Made by a program: the position numbers and the translations under genes. DNA of 64,000 nucleotides from Opitutales bacterium. Its GTDB lineage: Bacteria; Verrucomicrobiota; Verrucomicrobiia; Opitutales; UBA953. The stretch covers positions 1 through 64,000 of the forward strand of contig JAGBIL010000035.1 in assembly GCA_017935025.1 (NCBI GenBank), read 5' to 3'. Below the pieces are notes generated by a model that searched no databases, was not told the DNA's origin, and saw nothing but the letters and a program-made list of their open reading frames with translations. Below, piece after piece: positions 26,471 to 35,494 of this stretch. The number at the start of each line of letters is the position of its first letter. The stretch's first letter is position 1.

Positions 26471-28531
26471 ATGAAAAGTTTTTCTTTCGCAATTTTGTTT
26501 TTCGCGTTTGCCGTTCCCGCGTCGGCATTTTCCCTGCGCGATCTCGGCGACGGCGCGGCGGAAATTTCCGCTTACTCGGGCGGGGAATCGACGCTCGCCG
26601 TTCCCGCGACGCTCGACGGAAAACGCATCACTCGCATCGGCGCCAGCGCATTTTTCGGAAATGCGAATCTGCAAAGCGTTTCGCTTCCAGAAGGTGTGGA
26701 GGAAATCGCGCCGCTTGCGTTCGCGCATTGCGAAAATCTGAATCGGGTGTCGTTTCCGCGCAGCTTGAAAAAAATCGGCGCGCGCGCATTTTTTGCCTGC
26801 GAAAAGTTGCCGGAAATCGAACTTCCGGAGTCTGCGCAAACGCTCGGCGAAGAAGCGTTTGCATTTTGTTCCGCACTTGAAAAAATCTCCGCGCCGGCGA
26901 CGATTGCGAATCTCGGCGAAAACGCGTTCCCGCTGACATCGCCCGCACTTTTCCCGCCTTCAAAATTCCCCGCGATCGAAATTGAGTCCGCCGCCGTGGA
27001 ATTGCTCGATCCGTCGGGCGATTGCGCAATCGACGGCGCGGAAATTTGCACCTTGTGTGTTCCCGTGAGCAACGCCGGCGAAGCCGACGCGTACGGTTGC
27101 CGCCTTAAAATCGCGCTGAAAACGCCGAACGCCGAACTCGCATTTCCCGAGAGTCTCGGAATCACGAAAATTCCCGTCGGGGAAAAAGTTTTGCTCGAGA
27201 TTCCGGTTTCCGCGTCGCGTGCGCTTGCGGCGGGAACGGCGGAATTTTCGTTTTGCGTCGAAGAGCCGAACGGTTTGGGCTCGGAAGAAAAAATCCTTGC
27301 CCTCGAAACGCGTCCGTTCGTCGCTCCCGCCGTAAAAATCGTCGATTTTCTCGTGAGCGGACAGGGCGATTCCGTGCTGAAGAAAAACGCGCCGTTTGAT
27401 TTTCAGCTTTTCCTGCAAAACACGACTACGGGAACGGCGGAAGAGGTTTCCGTTACGCTTGAATTGCCGAACGGAATTCTCGTTCTCGACGGCAAACAAA
27501 CGCAAAAATTTCCCGCTCTGCGCGGCGGCGAAGCTCAACCGCTGGAATTTTCCCTGCTCGTACCGCGTCGCTATCGCAGCGAGGAAATTCCCGTCCGCGT
27601 GAAAATTTCGGAAAAATACGGCGAATTTGCTGAAAATTGGGAAACGACGCTTCGCCTCAATTCTTCCGTCGCAACGGCGAAAACCACGCTCGCTCCCACG
27701 GGAACGGCAAACGCGGAAATCGCGACGGCGTCTTTCCGCTCCGACGCGGACAAAGACATTCCCGTAAATCCCGAAACGCCCGCGCGCAATATTTTTGTCG
27801 CCATCGTCGCCAACGAAAAATACCGCTATGTGGCTCCCGTGAATTTTGCGGAAAACGACGGCGAAATTTTCCGCGAATATTGCCGGAAAACGCTCGGCGT
27901 GCCCGAAAAACAAATCCGTTTTTTCAAAAATGCGACGGTCGGCGATATGAATCTGGCGCTGAATTGGCTCGAAACGCGCGGAAAGTTGCCCGGCGCCGAG
28001 CTGATTTTCTACTATTCCGGGCACGGCGTACCGGACGATTCGGATCGCACCGCGTACCTGTTGCCGGTTGACGGCGACCCGTCCGGCCTCGGCTTTCTGC
28101 GTTCGCTGGACGACGTTTACGCGCAGCTTGCGCGTTCCCGCGCCAAGATAGCCGCCGTGTTTCTGGACGCGTGTTTCAGCGGAATGCGCCGGGACAACGC
28201 GCCGCTCGTTTCCGCCAAAGGCGTACGTCGCGCGGCTTCGTCCGGCGATATTTCGCGGCTTCCGTCGAACCTCGTCGTTTTCACGGCGGCGAGCGGCGAC
28301 CAAACCGCGCATTTCGCAAACGCCGAAAAACACGGGCTTTTTACGTATGTGCTTTTGAAAAAACTTAAAGAAACGCGCGGGAACGTTTCCTTCGCCGAGC
28401 TCGCGGAATATTTGCGCAAAACCGTTCCCGAGCAATCTCTCAAACTCGGCGATTTTGAGCAGACGCCGAGCGTTCTTGCGCACGACGATTTCCCGCATTG
28501 GGATGAAAAACTTTACGGAAACGAAAAATAG
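26471..28531 (+). CDS. Exported LRR (BspA-type) and caspase-like (C14) peptidase
   Basis: 686 residues from ATG 26471. A signal peptide (MKSFSFAILFFAFAVPASA) is followed by BspA-type leucine-rich repeats at about 30-145 (IGASAFFGNANLQSVSLPEG and similar units), two Ig/CARDB-like beta domains at about 165-420, and a C-terminal caspase/gingipain-fold domain from about 440. The catalytic dyad is visible: YYSGHG with His518 and LDACFSG with Cys568. The fold predicts Arg, Lys or Asp specificity, but which one cannot be read here. Bacterial caspases usually act in the cytoplasm in conflict systems; this one is exported. The SUMF1-type gene follows after 11 bp. Confidence 0.85.
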   Translation: MKSFSFAILFFAFAVPASAFSLRDLGDGAAEISAYSGGESTLAVPATLDGKRITRIGASAFFGNANLQSVSLPEGVEEIAPLAFAHCENLNRVSFPRSLKKIGARAFFACEKLPEIELPESAQTLGEEAFAFCSALEKISAPATIANLGENAFPLTSPALFPPSKFPAIEIESAAVELLDPSGDCAIDGAEICTLCVPVSNAGEADAYGCRLKIALKTPNAELAFPESLGITKIPVGEKVLLEIPVSASRALAAGTAEFSFCVEEPNGLGSEEKILALETRPFVAPAVKIVDFLVSGQGDSVLKKNAPFDFQLFLQNTTTGTAEEVSVTLELPNGILVLDGKQTQKFPALRGGEAQPLEFSLLVPRRYRSEEIPVRVKISEKYGEFAENWETTLRLNSSVATAKTTLAPTGTANAEIATASFRSDADKDIPVNPETPARNIFVAIVANEKYRYVAPVNFAENDGEIFREYCRKTLGVPEKQIRFFKNATVGDMNLALNWLETRGKLPGAELIFYYSGHGVPDDSDRTAYLLPVDGDPSGLGFLRSLDDVYAQLARSRAKIAAVFLDACFSGMRRDNAPLVSAKGVRRAASSGDISRLPSNLVVFTAASGDQTAHFANAEKHGLFTYVLLKKLKETRGNVSFAELAEYLRKTVPEQSLKLGDFEQTPSVLAHDDFPHWDEKLYGNEK

Positions 28532-28542
28532 GAGGTTTTGAA

Positions 28543-29499
28543 ATGAAGAAAACGCTTTTCGCTTTTTCCGCTTTTTTTGCGACGCTTACGAGCACGGCGT
28601 TCGCCTATTACGAGGAGCTTGCCGACCTGAAATATCGCGCCAATCGCGGCGAAACGGACGCGCTTGTCGCACTCGGCGAATGCTATGAGCGCGGCGACGG
28701 CGTTCCCGCAGACCAAGCGGTCGCGCTCAGTTACTATCTTGTTGCGTTCAAAAAAGACAAGAGCAACGAAGATTTGCAGGCTCGTATTGCGGCGCTCGGC
28801 GGCACGCGTTTTTTGTCGGAAACGGGCGCGGCTGTCCCCTCGGGAAAAACTTATGTTGTCGATTTAGGCAACGGAACGAAACTCGAACTTGCGGAGATTC
28901 CCGCAGGAATGTTTTTCATGGGTTCGCGGGAAGATTTTCTCGATGAAAAACAGGTGCGCGTGAAAATTTCCGAGCTGTTTTTTCTGGGTAAAACCGAAAT
29001 AACGCAGGCGCAATGGAGCGCCGCGTTTGAGAAAAATCCGTCGTTTTTCAAAAAAGCATCGTTGCCCGTCGAATGCGTAACATGGCACGAGGCGATGGCG
29101 TTTTGCGAAAAACTGACTGCGCGGGAACGCCGCGCGGGTCGTCTCCCGAAAGGCATGAAATTTTCTCTTCCCACGGAGGAACAGTGGGAATACGCCTGCC
29201 GCGCGGGAACGCAAACGCGCTTTTGTTCCGGAGAAACGGAAAACGATTTGTCGCGCGTTGCGTGGTGGAAGGAAAACAGCGGAGAAACGACGCACGCTCC
29301 CGCGCAGAAAGAACCGAACGCATGGGGACTTTATGATATGCACGGAAACGTTTGGGAATGGTGCGCGAATTTTGCGCGTCGCGGCGGCGGCTGGAACGGC
29401 ACGGCGAAAGATTGCCGCGCGGCGGACAGCTACCGCATCGTTCCGGTTACGCGTTCCCGCGGCATCGGCTTTCGTGTCGCTCTGGTAAAAGACGAATGA
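28543..29499 (+). CDS. Exported Sel1-repeat and SUMF1/FGE-like domain protein
   Basis: 318 residues. A signal peptide (about 1-21, ending AFA) is followed by one Sel1 repeat (GETDALVALGECYERGDGVP, about 36-70), then a formylglycine-generating-enzyme-like domain from about 105 with MFFMGSRED, EITQAQWSAAFEKNP, LPTEEQWEYACRAG and WGLYDMHGNVWEWC. The end has RGGGW but lacks the paired cysteines of true sulfatase-modifying enzymes, so it is probably a binding domain. A strong Shine-Dalgarno AGGAGGT stands 7 bp before ATG 28543, rare in this window. It is tightly linked to the caspase gene. Confidence 0.85.
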   Translation: MKKTLFAFSAFFATLTSTAFAYYEELADLKYRANRGETDALVALGECYERGDGVPADQAVALSYYLVAFKKDKSNEDLQARIAALGGTRFLSETGAAVPSGKTYVVDLGNGTKLELAEIPAGMFFMGSREDFLDEKQVRVKISELFFLGKTEITQAQWSAAFEKNPSFFKKASLPVECVTWHEAMAFCEKLTARERRAGRLPKGMKFSLPTEEQWEYACRAGTQTRFCSGETENDLSRVAWWKENSGETTHAPAQKEPNAWGLYDMHGNVWEWCANFARRGGGWNGTAKDCRAADSYRIVPVTRSRGIGFRVALVKDE

Positions 29500-29540
29500 C
29501 GTTTCGTGTTTTTTTTTCGGGCTCTTTTTAAATAAAAATC

Positions 29541-29569
29541 GGCGAACAAAAGCGTTCGCCAATTTTTTT
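29541..29569 (+). terminator. Terminator after the caspase cassette
   Basis: GGCGAAC (29541-29547) and GTTCGCC (29554-29560) form a 7-bp stem, followed by AA and T7. It closes the exported caspase cassette and separates it from rlmN. Confidence 0.85.
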
Positions 29570-29595
29570 ATTTCTAATTTAGAATAAACGGCAAG

Positions 29596-30708
29596 ATGCA
29601 GGAAGCCCGACCGCTCATTTTTTCGGAAACCAAAGAAACGCTTGCCGCCGCTCTCGAAGCGCGCGGGGAAAAGGCGTTTCGCGCCACGCAAATTCTCGAA
29701 TGGATTTACAAAAAACGCGTCCGTTCGTTTGACGAAATGAAAAACGTTCCCGCCGCGACACGTGCTTGGCTCAACGAAACTTACGATTTTATGCCGGCAA
29801 AACTCGTCGCAAAAAGCGCCCAGTCGAGCGACGTTACGGAAAAATTTTTGCTTCAAATGCGCGACGGTTCTCTCGTCGAATGCGTAATTCTGCGCGCGCC
29901 GCAGGAAGGTACGGGCGAGGAGCGTTCCCGCAAAACCGTTTGCATTTCGACGCAGGTCGGCTGCGCGCAAGGCTGCAAATTCTGCGCGAGCGGGCTCGCC
30001 GGCTGGAAACGCAATCTCGACGCGGGAGAAATCATGGCACAGCTCATGTTCGTCTGCTGGGAAGGCGGCGACAAAGGCACGCGCGAAACGGGTTTTACGG
30101 ATTTTGACAATATCGTCGTCATGGGCATGGGCGAACCGCTCATGAATTACGATGCGACAATTCGCGCGCTCACGATTGCGAACGCGCCGTGGGGCTTGGG
30201 CGTGGGCGCGCGGCGCATCACGATTTCTACGAGCGGTGTGGTGCCGAAGATTTACGCGCTCGCCGCCGAGCCGATGCAGTTCCGCCTCGCAATCAGCTTG
30301 CACGGAGCAACCGACGAAGTGCGCTCGCAAATTATGCCCGTAAACCGGAAATATCCGCTTGCGCAACTCATTCCCGCGGCAAAGGATTTTTCCGAAAAAC
30401 ACGGGCGCATGATTACGCTCGAATTTATTTTAATCGAAAACGTGAACGACACGCTCGAACAGGCGCGCAAACTTGCCGAAATCGCGCGGGAACTCCACGC
30501 GCACGTCAACCTGATTCCCTACAACACGGTGGAAGGCCTGCCGTGGAAGCGTCCGTCGGGCAATCGCCAGATGCAGTTTTTGAAAATTTTGCAGGAGCGC
30601 CGCGTTCCCGCGACGTTGCGCCGCGAAAAAGGACACGACATCGACGCCGCCTGCGGGCAGCTTCGTCTCCGCAATTTGGACAAGGAGAAAACGGCAAATG
30701 CTTGCTGA
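29596..30708 (+). CDS. rlmN: 23S rRNA (adenine2503-C2) / tRNA (adenine37-C2) methyltransferase
   Basis: 370 residues. A helical N-terminal domain (TLAAALEARGEKAFRATQILEWIYKK) is followed by the radical-SAM core with the CxxxCxxC cluster in VGCAQGCKFCASG. MGMGEPLMNYD binds SAM, and RLAISLHGATDEVR is also diagnostic. The resolving Cys is in the DIDAACGQLR end motif. The start is ATG 29596; no Shine-Dalgarno is seen. The last 11 bp overlap the FAD oxidoreductase gene. Confidence 0.97.
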   Translation: MQEARPLIFSETKETLAAALEARGEKAFRATQILEWIYKKRVRSFDEMKNVPAATRAWLNETYDFMPAKLVAKSAQSSDVTEKFLLQMRDGSLVECVILRAPQEGTGEERSRKTVCISTQVGCAQGCKFCASGLAGWKRNLDAGEIMAQLMFVCWEGGDKGTRETGFTDFDNIVVMGMGEPLMNYDATIRALTIANAPWGLGVGARRITISTSGVVPKIYALAAEPMQFRLAISLHGATDEVRSQIMPVNRKYPLAQLIPAAKDFSEKHGRMITLEFILIENVNDTLEQARKLAEIARELHAHVNLIPYNTVEGLPWKRPSGNRQMQFLKILQERRVPATLRREKGHDIDAACGQLRLRNLDKEKTANAC

Positions 30709-31855
30709 ATTTCAAAATCCGCCTTCTTGCGCGGGAACGGGCCTTTTGATGGCGCTTCTTGGGGTTTTCCTTTTCCGTTTCTTTAAAAAGAAGAAGCCGG
30801 GCGAAGTTTCGCCGGATGCGCTCGATTTCGTCATCGTCGGACAGGGCTTGGCGGGAACGCTTCTTGCGCTTGAATTGGAGAAATGCGGGCGCAAAGTGCT
30901 CGTCGTGGACGACGGATGGAAAAGCGCCGCTTCGCAAGTCGCCGCCGGCGTGCTCAATCCCGTGACGGGAATGCGCATTGTTAAAACGCTCGGCGCGGAC
31001 GACCTCGTTCCCGCCGCCAAGCGCGTTTATGCGGCGCTCGGCGAACGTTTCGGCGAAACCTTTTTTCACGAAACGCCGTTTTACCGTTTTTACACCTCGG
31101 AGCACGAACGCGAGGTCAAAGCCAAGCGCGAAAAAAATCCCGAATACGAAGGTTGGCTCTCGGCGGACGTTCCGGCGGGAACGCTCTGCGGCGGCGGACT
31201 TGCCGACCGCCTCGGCGGATTTTTCGTCAATCGCGCCGGCTGGCTCGACATTCCGAAATTGCTTGATCGAGCCCGCGAAGAATGGCGCTCCCGCGGCGTT
31301 TTGCTCGAAGAGAATTTCGATTGCGCCGAGGTCGAAGTTTCGCGCACGGGAACGCGCTGGCGCGGACGCGACGTGCTCGGCGGAATCATTTTCTGCGAAG
31401 GCTTTCGCGTGCGGGAAAATCCGTGGTTTTCCCACTTAAAGTGGCAACCGGCGAAGGGAGAATTTGTCGAAATCGAACTCGCGGGAACGGAAAATTTCCA
31501 AGGGCAAATTCTGAAAAGTTCCGTCGCGGCGATTCCGCTCGGCGGCACGCGTTGGCGTGTCGGCACGAATTACGATCGCGACGTGCTCGACACGCGACCG
31601 ACGGCGGAAGTCGCGGAGCGCTTGCGGCGGTCATTCTGCGCGGCGTTTTCTCCTGCGAAAAGCGCAGGCGATGCGAAAATCGTCGCGCACCGCGCGGGCG
31701 TGCGTCCCGCTGTTCAAGGCACGCTCCCAAAAGTCGGCGCGCACGAAAAATTCCCAAAACTTTTTCTCTTCAACGGCTTCGGCTCCAAAGGCGTTACTTG
31801 GCTCCCGCTCTACGCCGAACGCTTCGCCGTCACCCTCTGCGGGGAAAAAGATTAG
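30698..31855 (+). CDS. FAD-dependent oxidoreductase (DAO / glycine oxidase-like)
   Basis: 385 residues. A short N-terminal hydrophobic stretch (LLMALLGVFLFRFF) with a basic follow-up suggests a membrane anchor. The dinucleotide-binding motif FVIVGQGLAGTLLALELE starts near residue 45, and the DAO-family C-terminal motif is HRAGVRPAV, then FLFNGFGSKGVTW. The substrate is unknown; amines or amino acids are usual for the family. It begins 11 bp before the rlmN stop, so translation may be coupled. Confidence 0.82.
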   Translation: MLAEFQNPPSCAGTGLLMALLGVFLFRFFKKKKPGEVSPDALDFVIVGQGLAGTLLALELEKCGRKVLVVDDGWKSAASQVAAGVLNPVTGMRIVKTLGADDLVPAAKRVYAALGERFGETFFHETPFYRFYTSEHEREVKAKREKNPEYEGWLSADVPAGTLCGGGLADRLGGFFVNRAGWLDIPKLLDRAREEWRSRGVLLEENFDCAEVEVSRTGTRWRGRDVLGGIIFCEGFRVRENPWFSHLKWQPAKGEFVEIELAGTENFQGQILKSSVAAIPLGGTRWRVGTNYDRDVLDTRPTAEVAERLRRSFCAAFSPAKSAGDAKIVAHRAGVRPAVQGTLPKVGAHEKFPKLFLFNGFGSKGVTWLPLYAERFAVTLCGEKD

Positions 31856-31886
31856 AGGTTAGGGCTTAAAGCTTAAAGACGAGCGG
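31853..31886. repeat. Heptamer repeat before der
   Basis: Units GATTAGA, GGTTAGG, GCTTAAA, GCTTAAA keep a 7-bp period. It starts at the stop codon of the FAD oxidoreductase. The remaining sequence up to der has only a TTGACGGGAACG stretch, with no clear -10 box. Confidence 0.5.
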
Positions 31887-31992
31887 GGCGCAGAAGCACG
31901 AATCCTCTTCGTCGTGCTGCGATGCCTTTTGCGTTTTCGCAATCGACTTGCGCGGCGGAATTTGAGACATTGACGGGAACGAAAGAATTTTT

Positions 31993-33582
31993 ATGGCAAA
32001 GCAGAATGAGATACCGCGAAGCGTCGCAATCGTAGGTCGCCCGAATGTCGGGAAAAGCCGCCTGTTTAACCGCCTTGTCGGGCGGAGAGTTTCGATTGTG
32101 CACGATATGCCGGGCGTGACGCGCGATTTAATTACGGAACGCGTTCCCGTGGACGATTATCTGCTGATGGACACGGGCGGGATCGGGCTTTTTACGGAAG
32201 ATGCCACGCCGAAAGTCATTGCCGACGCGGTCGAGGAGCAGGTTTCGTTTGCGATTCAGGCGGCGGAGTTAGTGATTCTCGTTACGGATGTTTCGCAGGG
32301 TTGCACGCCGCTCGACCACGAAGTCGCCACACGCCTGCGCAGTTTCGGGAAAAAGGTTTTGCTTGTTGTCAACAAGGTGGACAACGACGAACGCCACATG
32401 GAGCAGGGCGATTTCTTTTCGCTCGGCTTTGGCGCGCCGACGCTGATTTCCGCCGAGCACAATCGCGGAATCGAGTTTTTGAAGCGAAAAATTCTGGATG
32501 AAATCGGGCTTGCCGAAGTCGAAGAAGACGAGGACGGAAATCCGGTTAAACCCGATGCGGGAACGCCCGCCCCGATTCGTATTTGCTTAGCGGGGCGCCC
32601 GAATGTCGGGAAAAGCTCGCTCGGAAATGCTTTGACGAAAAATTCCCGCCTGATTGTCAGTGATGTTGCGGGAACGACGCGCGACCCGATTAAACAACGC
32701 TTGGATTATACGGACAAAAAGACGGGCGAAACTTCGACGTTTGAGCTGATTGACACGGCGGGAAAACGCGCGAAAAACAAGTTCGACACGCTGGAATATT
32801 TTTCCGCCTTGCGCACGGACGAAGCGATGCAACGCGCGGATGTCTGTTTCCTCGTTATCGATGCGGTAACGGGCGTTACGCGGCTCGACAAGCAGCTCGC
32901 CGGACAAATCATCGAGATGGGAACGGGGCTGATTGTCGTCGTTAACAAATGGGATTTGGCGCTGAAACATTTCCGCACGGGAACGGTTTCCGGCTACGAA
33001 AGTGAAGATGAATTTCGCCGTGCTTTTGCAAAAGCGGTAAACCGCGAGCTTTTCTTCCTGCCCGGGTCGACCGTGCTTTTTACGTCCGCGCTCGAAGGTC
33101 TGCGCGTGGAAACAATGCTCAAAGAAGCGCGCGCGCTTTACGACCGCATGAACGTGCAGATTCCGACCGGACAGCTCAACCGCGTCATTCACGGTGTAAT
33201 GGAAGCGAACCCGCCGAAAATGGTCAGCGGGCGCCGCTTCAAGTGCTACTACGCGGTGCAAACGGGAAACAAGCCGCTGCGCATCCGCCTTTTCTGCAAT
33301 TCGGAAGAAAAAATCGACGAAACCTACGAGCGCTTTTTGCTGTCGAAATTTTACGCGGCGTTTGAGCTCGGTGGCGTTCCCGTGAAGTTCGACTTTGTCG
33401 GAAAACCCAAGCAGGAACGCACATTTTTCATGGCGCAACAAACCGAAACCGTCGGCGGCGCTTCTACGGCAAAGACGCGCGGAAATTCCCGCATCGTTCC
33501 GCCGAAGAAACGCACGGGCGCAGGAGTGCCTTCCGGTAAGCGCGGCGGCAAAAAGCCGCCGTTCCCGCGCAAGAAACACTAA
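31993..33582 (+). CDS. der: Ribosome-assembly GTPase Der (EngA)
   Basis: 529 residues. Two tandem GTPase domains carry GRPNVGKSRLFNRLVG (from about residue 15) and GRPNVGKSSLGNAL (from about 199), each with DxxG (DTGG; DTAG) and NKxD-type motifs (NKVD; NKWD). A KH-like domain follows (FKCYYAVQTGNKPLRIRLFCN). The last 60 or so residues are a basic Lys/Arg/Pro-rich tail, making it longer than the usual 440-490. Der acts in 50S subunit assembly. The start is ATG 31993. Confidence 0.97.
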   Translation: MAKQNEIPRSVAIVGRPNVGKSRLFNRLVGRRVSIVHDMPGVTRDLITERVPVDDYLLMDTGGIGLFTEDATPKVIADAVEEQVSFAIQAAELVILVTDVSQGCTPLDHEVATRLRSFGKKVLLVVNKVDNDERHMEQGDFFSLGFGAPTLISAEHNRGIEFLKRKILDEIGLAEVEEDEDGNPVKPDAGTPAPIRICLAGRPNVGKSSLGNALTKNSRLIVSDVAGTTRDPIKQRLDYTDKKTGETSTFELIDTAGKRAKNKFDTLEYFSALRTDEAMQRADVCFLVIDAVTGVTRLDKQLAGQIIEMGTGLIVVVNKWDLALKHFRTGTVSGYESEDEFRRAFAKAVNRELFFLPGSTVLFTSALEGLRVETMLKEARALYDRMNVQIPTGQLNRVIHGVMEANPPKMVSGRRFKCYYAVQTGNKPLRIRLFCNSEEKIDETYERFLLSKFYAAFELGGVPVKFDFVGKPKQERTFFMAQQTETVGGASTAKTRGNSRIVPPKKRTGAGVPSGKRGGKKPPFPRKKH

Positions 33583-33637
33583 ACGGAAGAAGCGCGCTCT
33601 TGTCGCTTCCGCGACATTTGCGGGAAAAACAAAGTCC

Positions 33638-33667
33638 CACGGATAAACACTGATTTACACGGGTAAT
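33638..33667. repeat. Three tandem 10-bp units before the NERD gene
   Basis: CACGGATAAA, CACTGATTTA and CACGGGTAAT follow one another directly. Such CACGGATTNA-type tandem repeats are seen between genes in various bacterial genomes. This tract marks the left border of the A+T-rich NERD gene. Confidence 0.55.
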
Positions 33668-33686
33668 AATAAAAAAAATTGTTCCA

Positions 33687-34433
33687 ATGGAGCTACTGTT
33701 TTTTTGTCTGTTTGTCTGCGTTGTTGTTTGGGTAGCTGTTTCTTCGCTTTTTGAAAAATCTCCGCGCAGAAAGGGGAAAAAGGGCGAGTCCGTTATTTCG
33801 CAGTTACTTTTTGCGCTTCCGAAGGATTATTTGGTTTTTAACGACCTTTATTTAGATGTAGATGGACGCTCTGTTCAAATTGATCACGTTGTTGTTTCTG
33901 TTTATGGGATTTTTGTCATCGAAACTAAAAATTATTCAGGTTGGATATTCGGTGCAGATTCCTCGGAATACTGGACTCAATGTCTTTACGGAAACAAATA
34001 CAAACTTAGAAATCCGTTAAAACAGAATTTTTCACACCTCTTAGCTCTACGAACACTACTGAATATTCCCGGAAAACTTTTTTTCCCGATTGTCGTTTTT
34101 CTGAATAAGGCTGAATTAAAATTTCAGACACGGGGATGTGTTATAAACAGTAGAGACTTGCACAATGTCATCTTTGAAAAAAGAGAGAAACTTCTCACAG
34201 AGGCGATGGTCTCCGACATCGCCTTTCGTTTAGATGAAGCTGATATTAAAGACGAAGAAGTTCGCCACACACACGCATCGAAGATTCGGAAAATATTGGA
34301 AGAAAAACGACAATCCATTCAAAACGGAATTTGTCCGAAATGTGGAAGGTCTTTGCTCATTCGAAAAGGTGCTTACGGCGAGTTTCTTGGGTGTGAAAAC
34401 TATCCGCGTTGTAAATTCAAAATGAATTTATAA
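33687..34433 (+). CDS. NERD-domain protein with a topoisomerase-type zinc ribbon, probably acquired
   Basis: 248 residues. An N-terminal membrane helix (about 3-22) is followed by a NERD nuclease-related domain with VQIDHVVVSVYGIFVIETKN, which resembles the PD-(D/E)xK-like core with its IETKN strand. The end has a CPKCGRSLLIRKGAYGEFLGCENYPRCKF zinc ribbon (CxxC...Cx5C) as in topoisomerase I tails. A 60-base sample is 38% G+C against about 53-55% around it, and the gene has no octamer. Both suggest recent transfer. The role is unknown; NERD proteins are linked to DNA processing. Confidence 0.85.
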   Translation: MELLFFCLFVCVVVWVAVSSLFEKSPRRKGKKGESVISQLLFALPKDYLVFNDLYLDVDGRSVQIDHVVVSVYGIFVIETKNYSGWIFGADSSEYWTQCLYGNKYKLRNPLKQNFSHLLALRTLLNIPGKLFFPIVVFLNKAELKFQTRGCVINSRDLHNVIFEKREKLLTEAMVSDIAFRLDEADIKDEEVRHTHASKIRKILEEKRQSIQNGICPKCGRSLLIRKGAYGEFLGCENYPRCKFKMNL

Positions 34434-34457
34434 ATTTTTAGAAAAATAGATTTTTTT

Positions 34458-35471
34458 ATGAAAAAGTATTTTGAAAAAGAGAGTGCGCGGTTTGCGGCGC
34501 TGTTGGAAAAGCTGGAAGGCAAGCGCGTGGCGGTGCTCGGACATATGAGGCCGGACGGCGATTGCATCGGTGCGCAACTCGCGGTCTGCCGCATTTTGCG
34601 TTCCCGCGGGATCGATGCGGTTTGCGTGAATCACCACCGCGTACCGTACAATCTGAAGGGTTTTGTGCGCGATACTCCGTTTTTTCACGAGGACGAATTT
34701 GAAAACGACGGTCGCGTCGGTCTTGCTGTGGATTGCGGAAATCTTTCCCGTCTTGGAAAAAACTTGCTCGCAAAGGCGTTTCCGCAGGGGATTTTTGCTG
34801 CTGTGGACCATCACGAAACGAACGAATTTTTCGCGTCGGAGGAAAACATCGTCATTACGAGCGCGGCGGCGACCTGCCACATTCTTGCGGCGTTTTGCTT
34901 GGATCTCGGAATCGAAATTGATGAGGCGCTTGCCGAAGCGCTTTACGTCGGAATCTCGACGGATACGGGGCAGTTTCAGTATTCTGCAACGAGTTGCGAA
35001 GTGATGGAAATAGCGGCGAAACTGGTTTGCGCGGGAGCGTCTCCGGCGAAAATTTCCCGGGAGCTTTACGAGCAGGAAAAATTTCAACGGCTCGAATTGC
35101 TCCAGCGTTATTTAGCAACGGCGAAACTGCTTGCCGGAGGAGAAGTCGCCGTTGCGTGGATTCCGAAAGATGCATTTGATGCGACGGGAACGACGCGCGA
35201 AGACGCGGAAAACTTCGTCAATTATTTGCGCAACATTGCGGGCGTGAAAATCGCCTGTCAGCTTGAGCAGTCGAACGCAGGCGTGAAGGGCAGTCTGCGC
35301 GGCGCGGAGGATTATTTGCGCGTGGATTTGCTTGCGCAAAAACTTAACGGCGGCGGGCATATCCGAGCGGCGGGCTTCAATCTCGACGGTGCGGATTTGG
35401 ATCGAGATCGCGAAAAGATTTTCTCGGTTATTCTTGAACATCTGCGCGAAGTCGGCGGCGCGGCGGACTGA
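34458..35471 (+). CDS. nrnA: DHH/DHHA1 phosphoesterase, NrnA-like oligoribonuclease/pAp phosphatase
   Basis: 337 residues. The DHH domain has GHMRPDGDCIGAQLA (motif I), AVDCGN (motif II) and VDHHETN (motif III, the DHH triad). The DHHA1 domain ends in GGGHIRAAGF, the RNA-binding loop. Members degrade nanoRNA and dephosphorylate pAp. ATG 34458 follows the foreign-looking NERD gene by 24 bp, so that gene may be inserted upstream of an older nrnA-tsaE operon. Confidence 0.9.
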   Translation: MKKYFEKESARFAALLEKLEGKRVAVLGHMRPDGDCIGAQLAVCRILRSRGIDAVCVNHHRVPYNLKGFVRDTPFFHEDEFENDGRVGLAVDCGNLSRLGKNLLAKAFPQGIFAAVDHHETNEFFASEENIVITSAAATCHILAAFCLDLGIEIDEALAEALYVGISTDTGQFQYSATSCEVMEIAAKLVCAGASPAKISRELYEQEKFQRLELLQRYLATAKLLAGGEVAVAWIPKDAFDATGTTREDAENFVNYLRNIAGVKIACQLEQSNAGVKGSLRGAEDYLRVDLLAQKLNGGGHIRAAGFNLDGADLDRDREKIFSVILEHLREVGGAAD

Positions 35472-35494
35472 TAATTTTTTTTTTCGGAAAAAAA

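Noticed and set aside
26960-28498. 512-codon minus-strand frame opposite the caspase gene
   Set aside because: Composition is Arg/Phe-rich and without any domain; the plus-strand protein has a signal peptide, LRRs and a catalytic dyad.
31873-32103. 76-codon minus-strand frame before der
   Set aside because: It overlaps the der start and a heptamer repeat, has no family resemblance and no ribosome-binding site.
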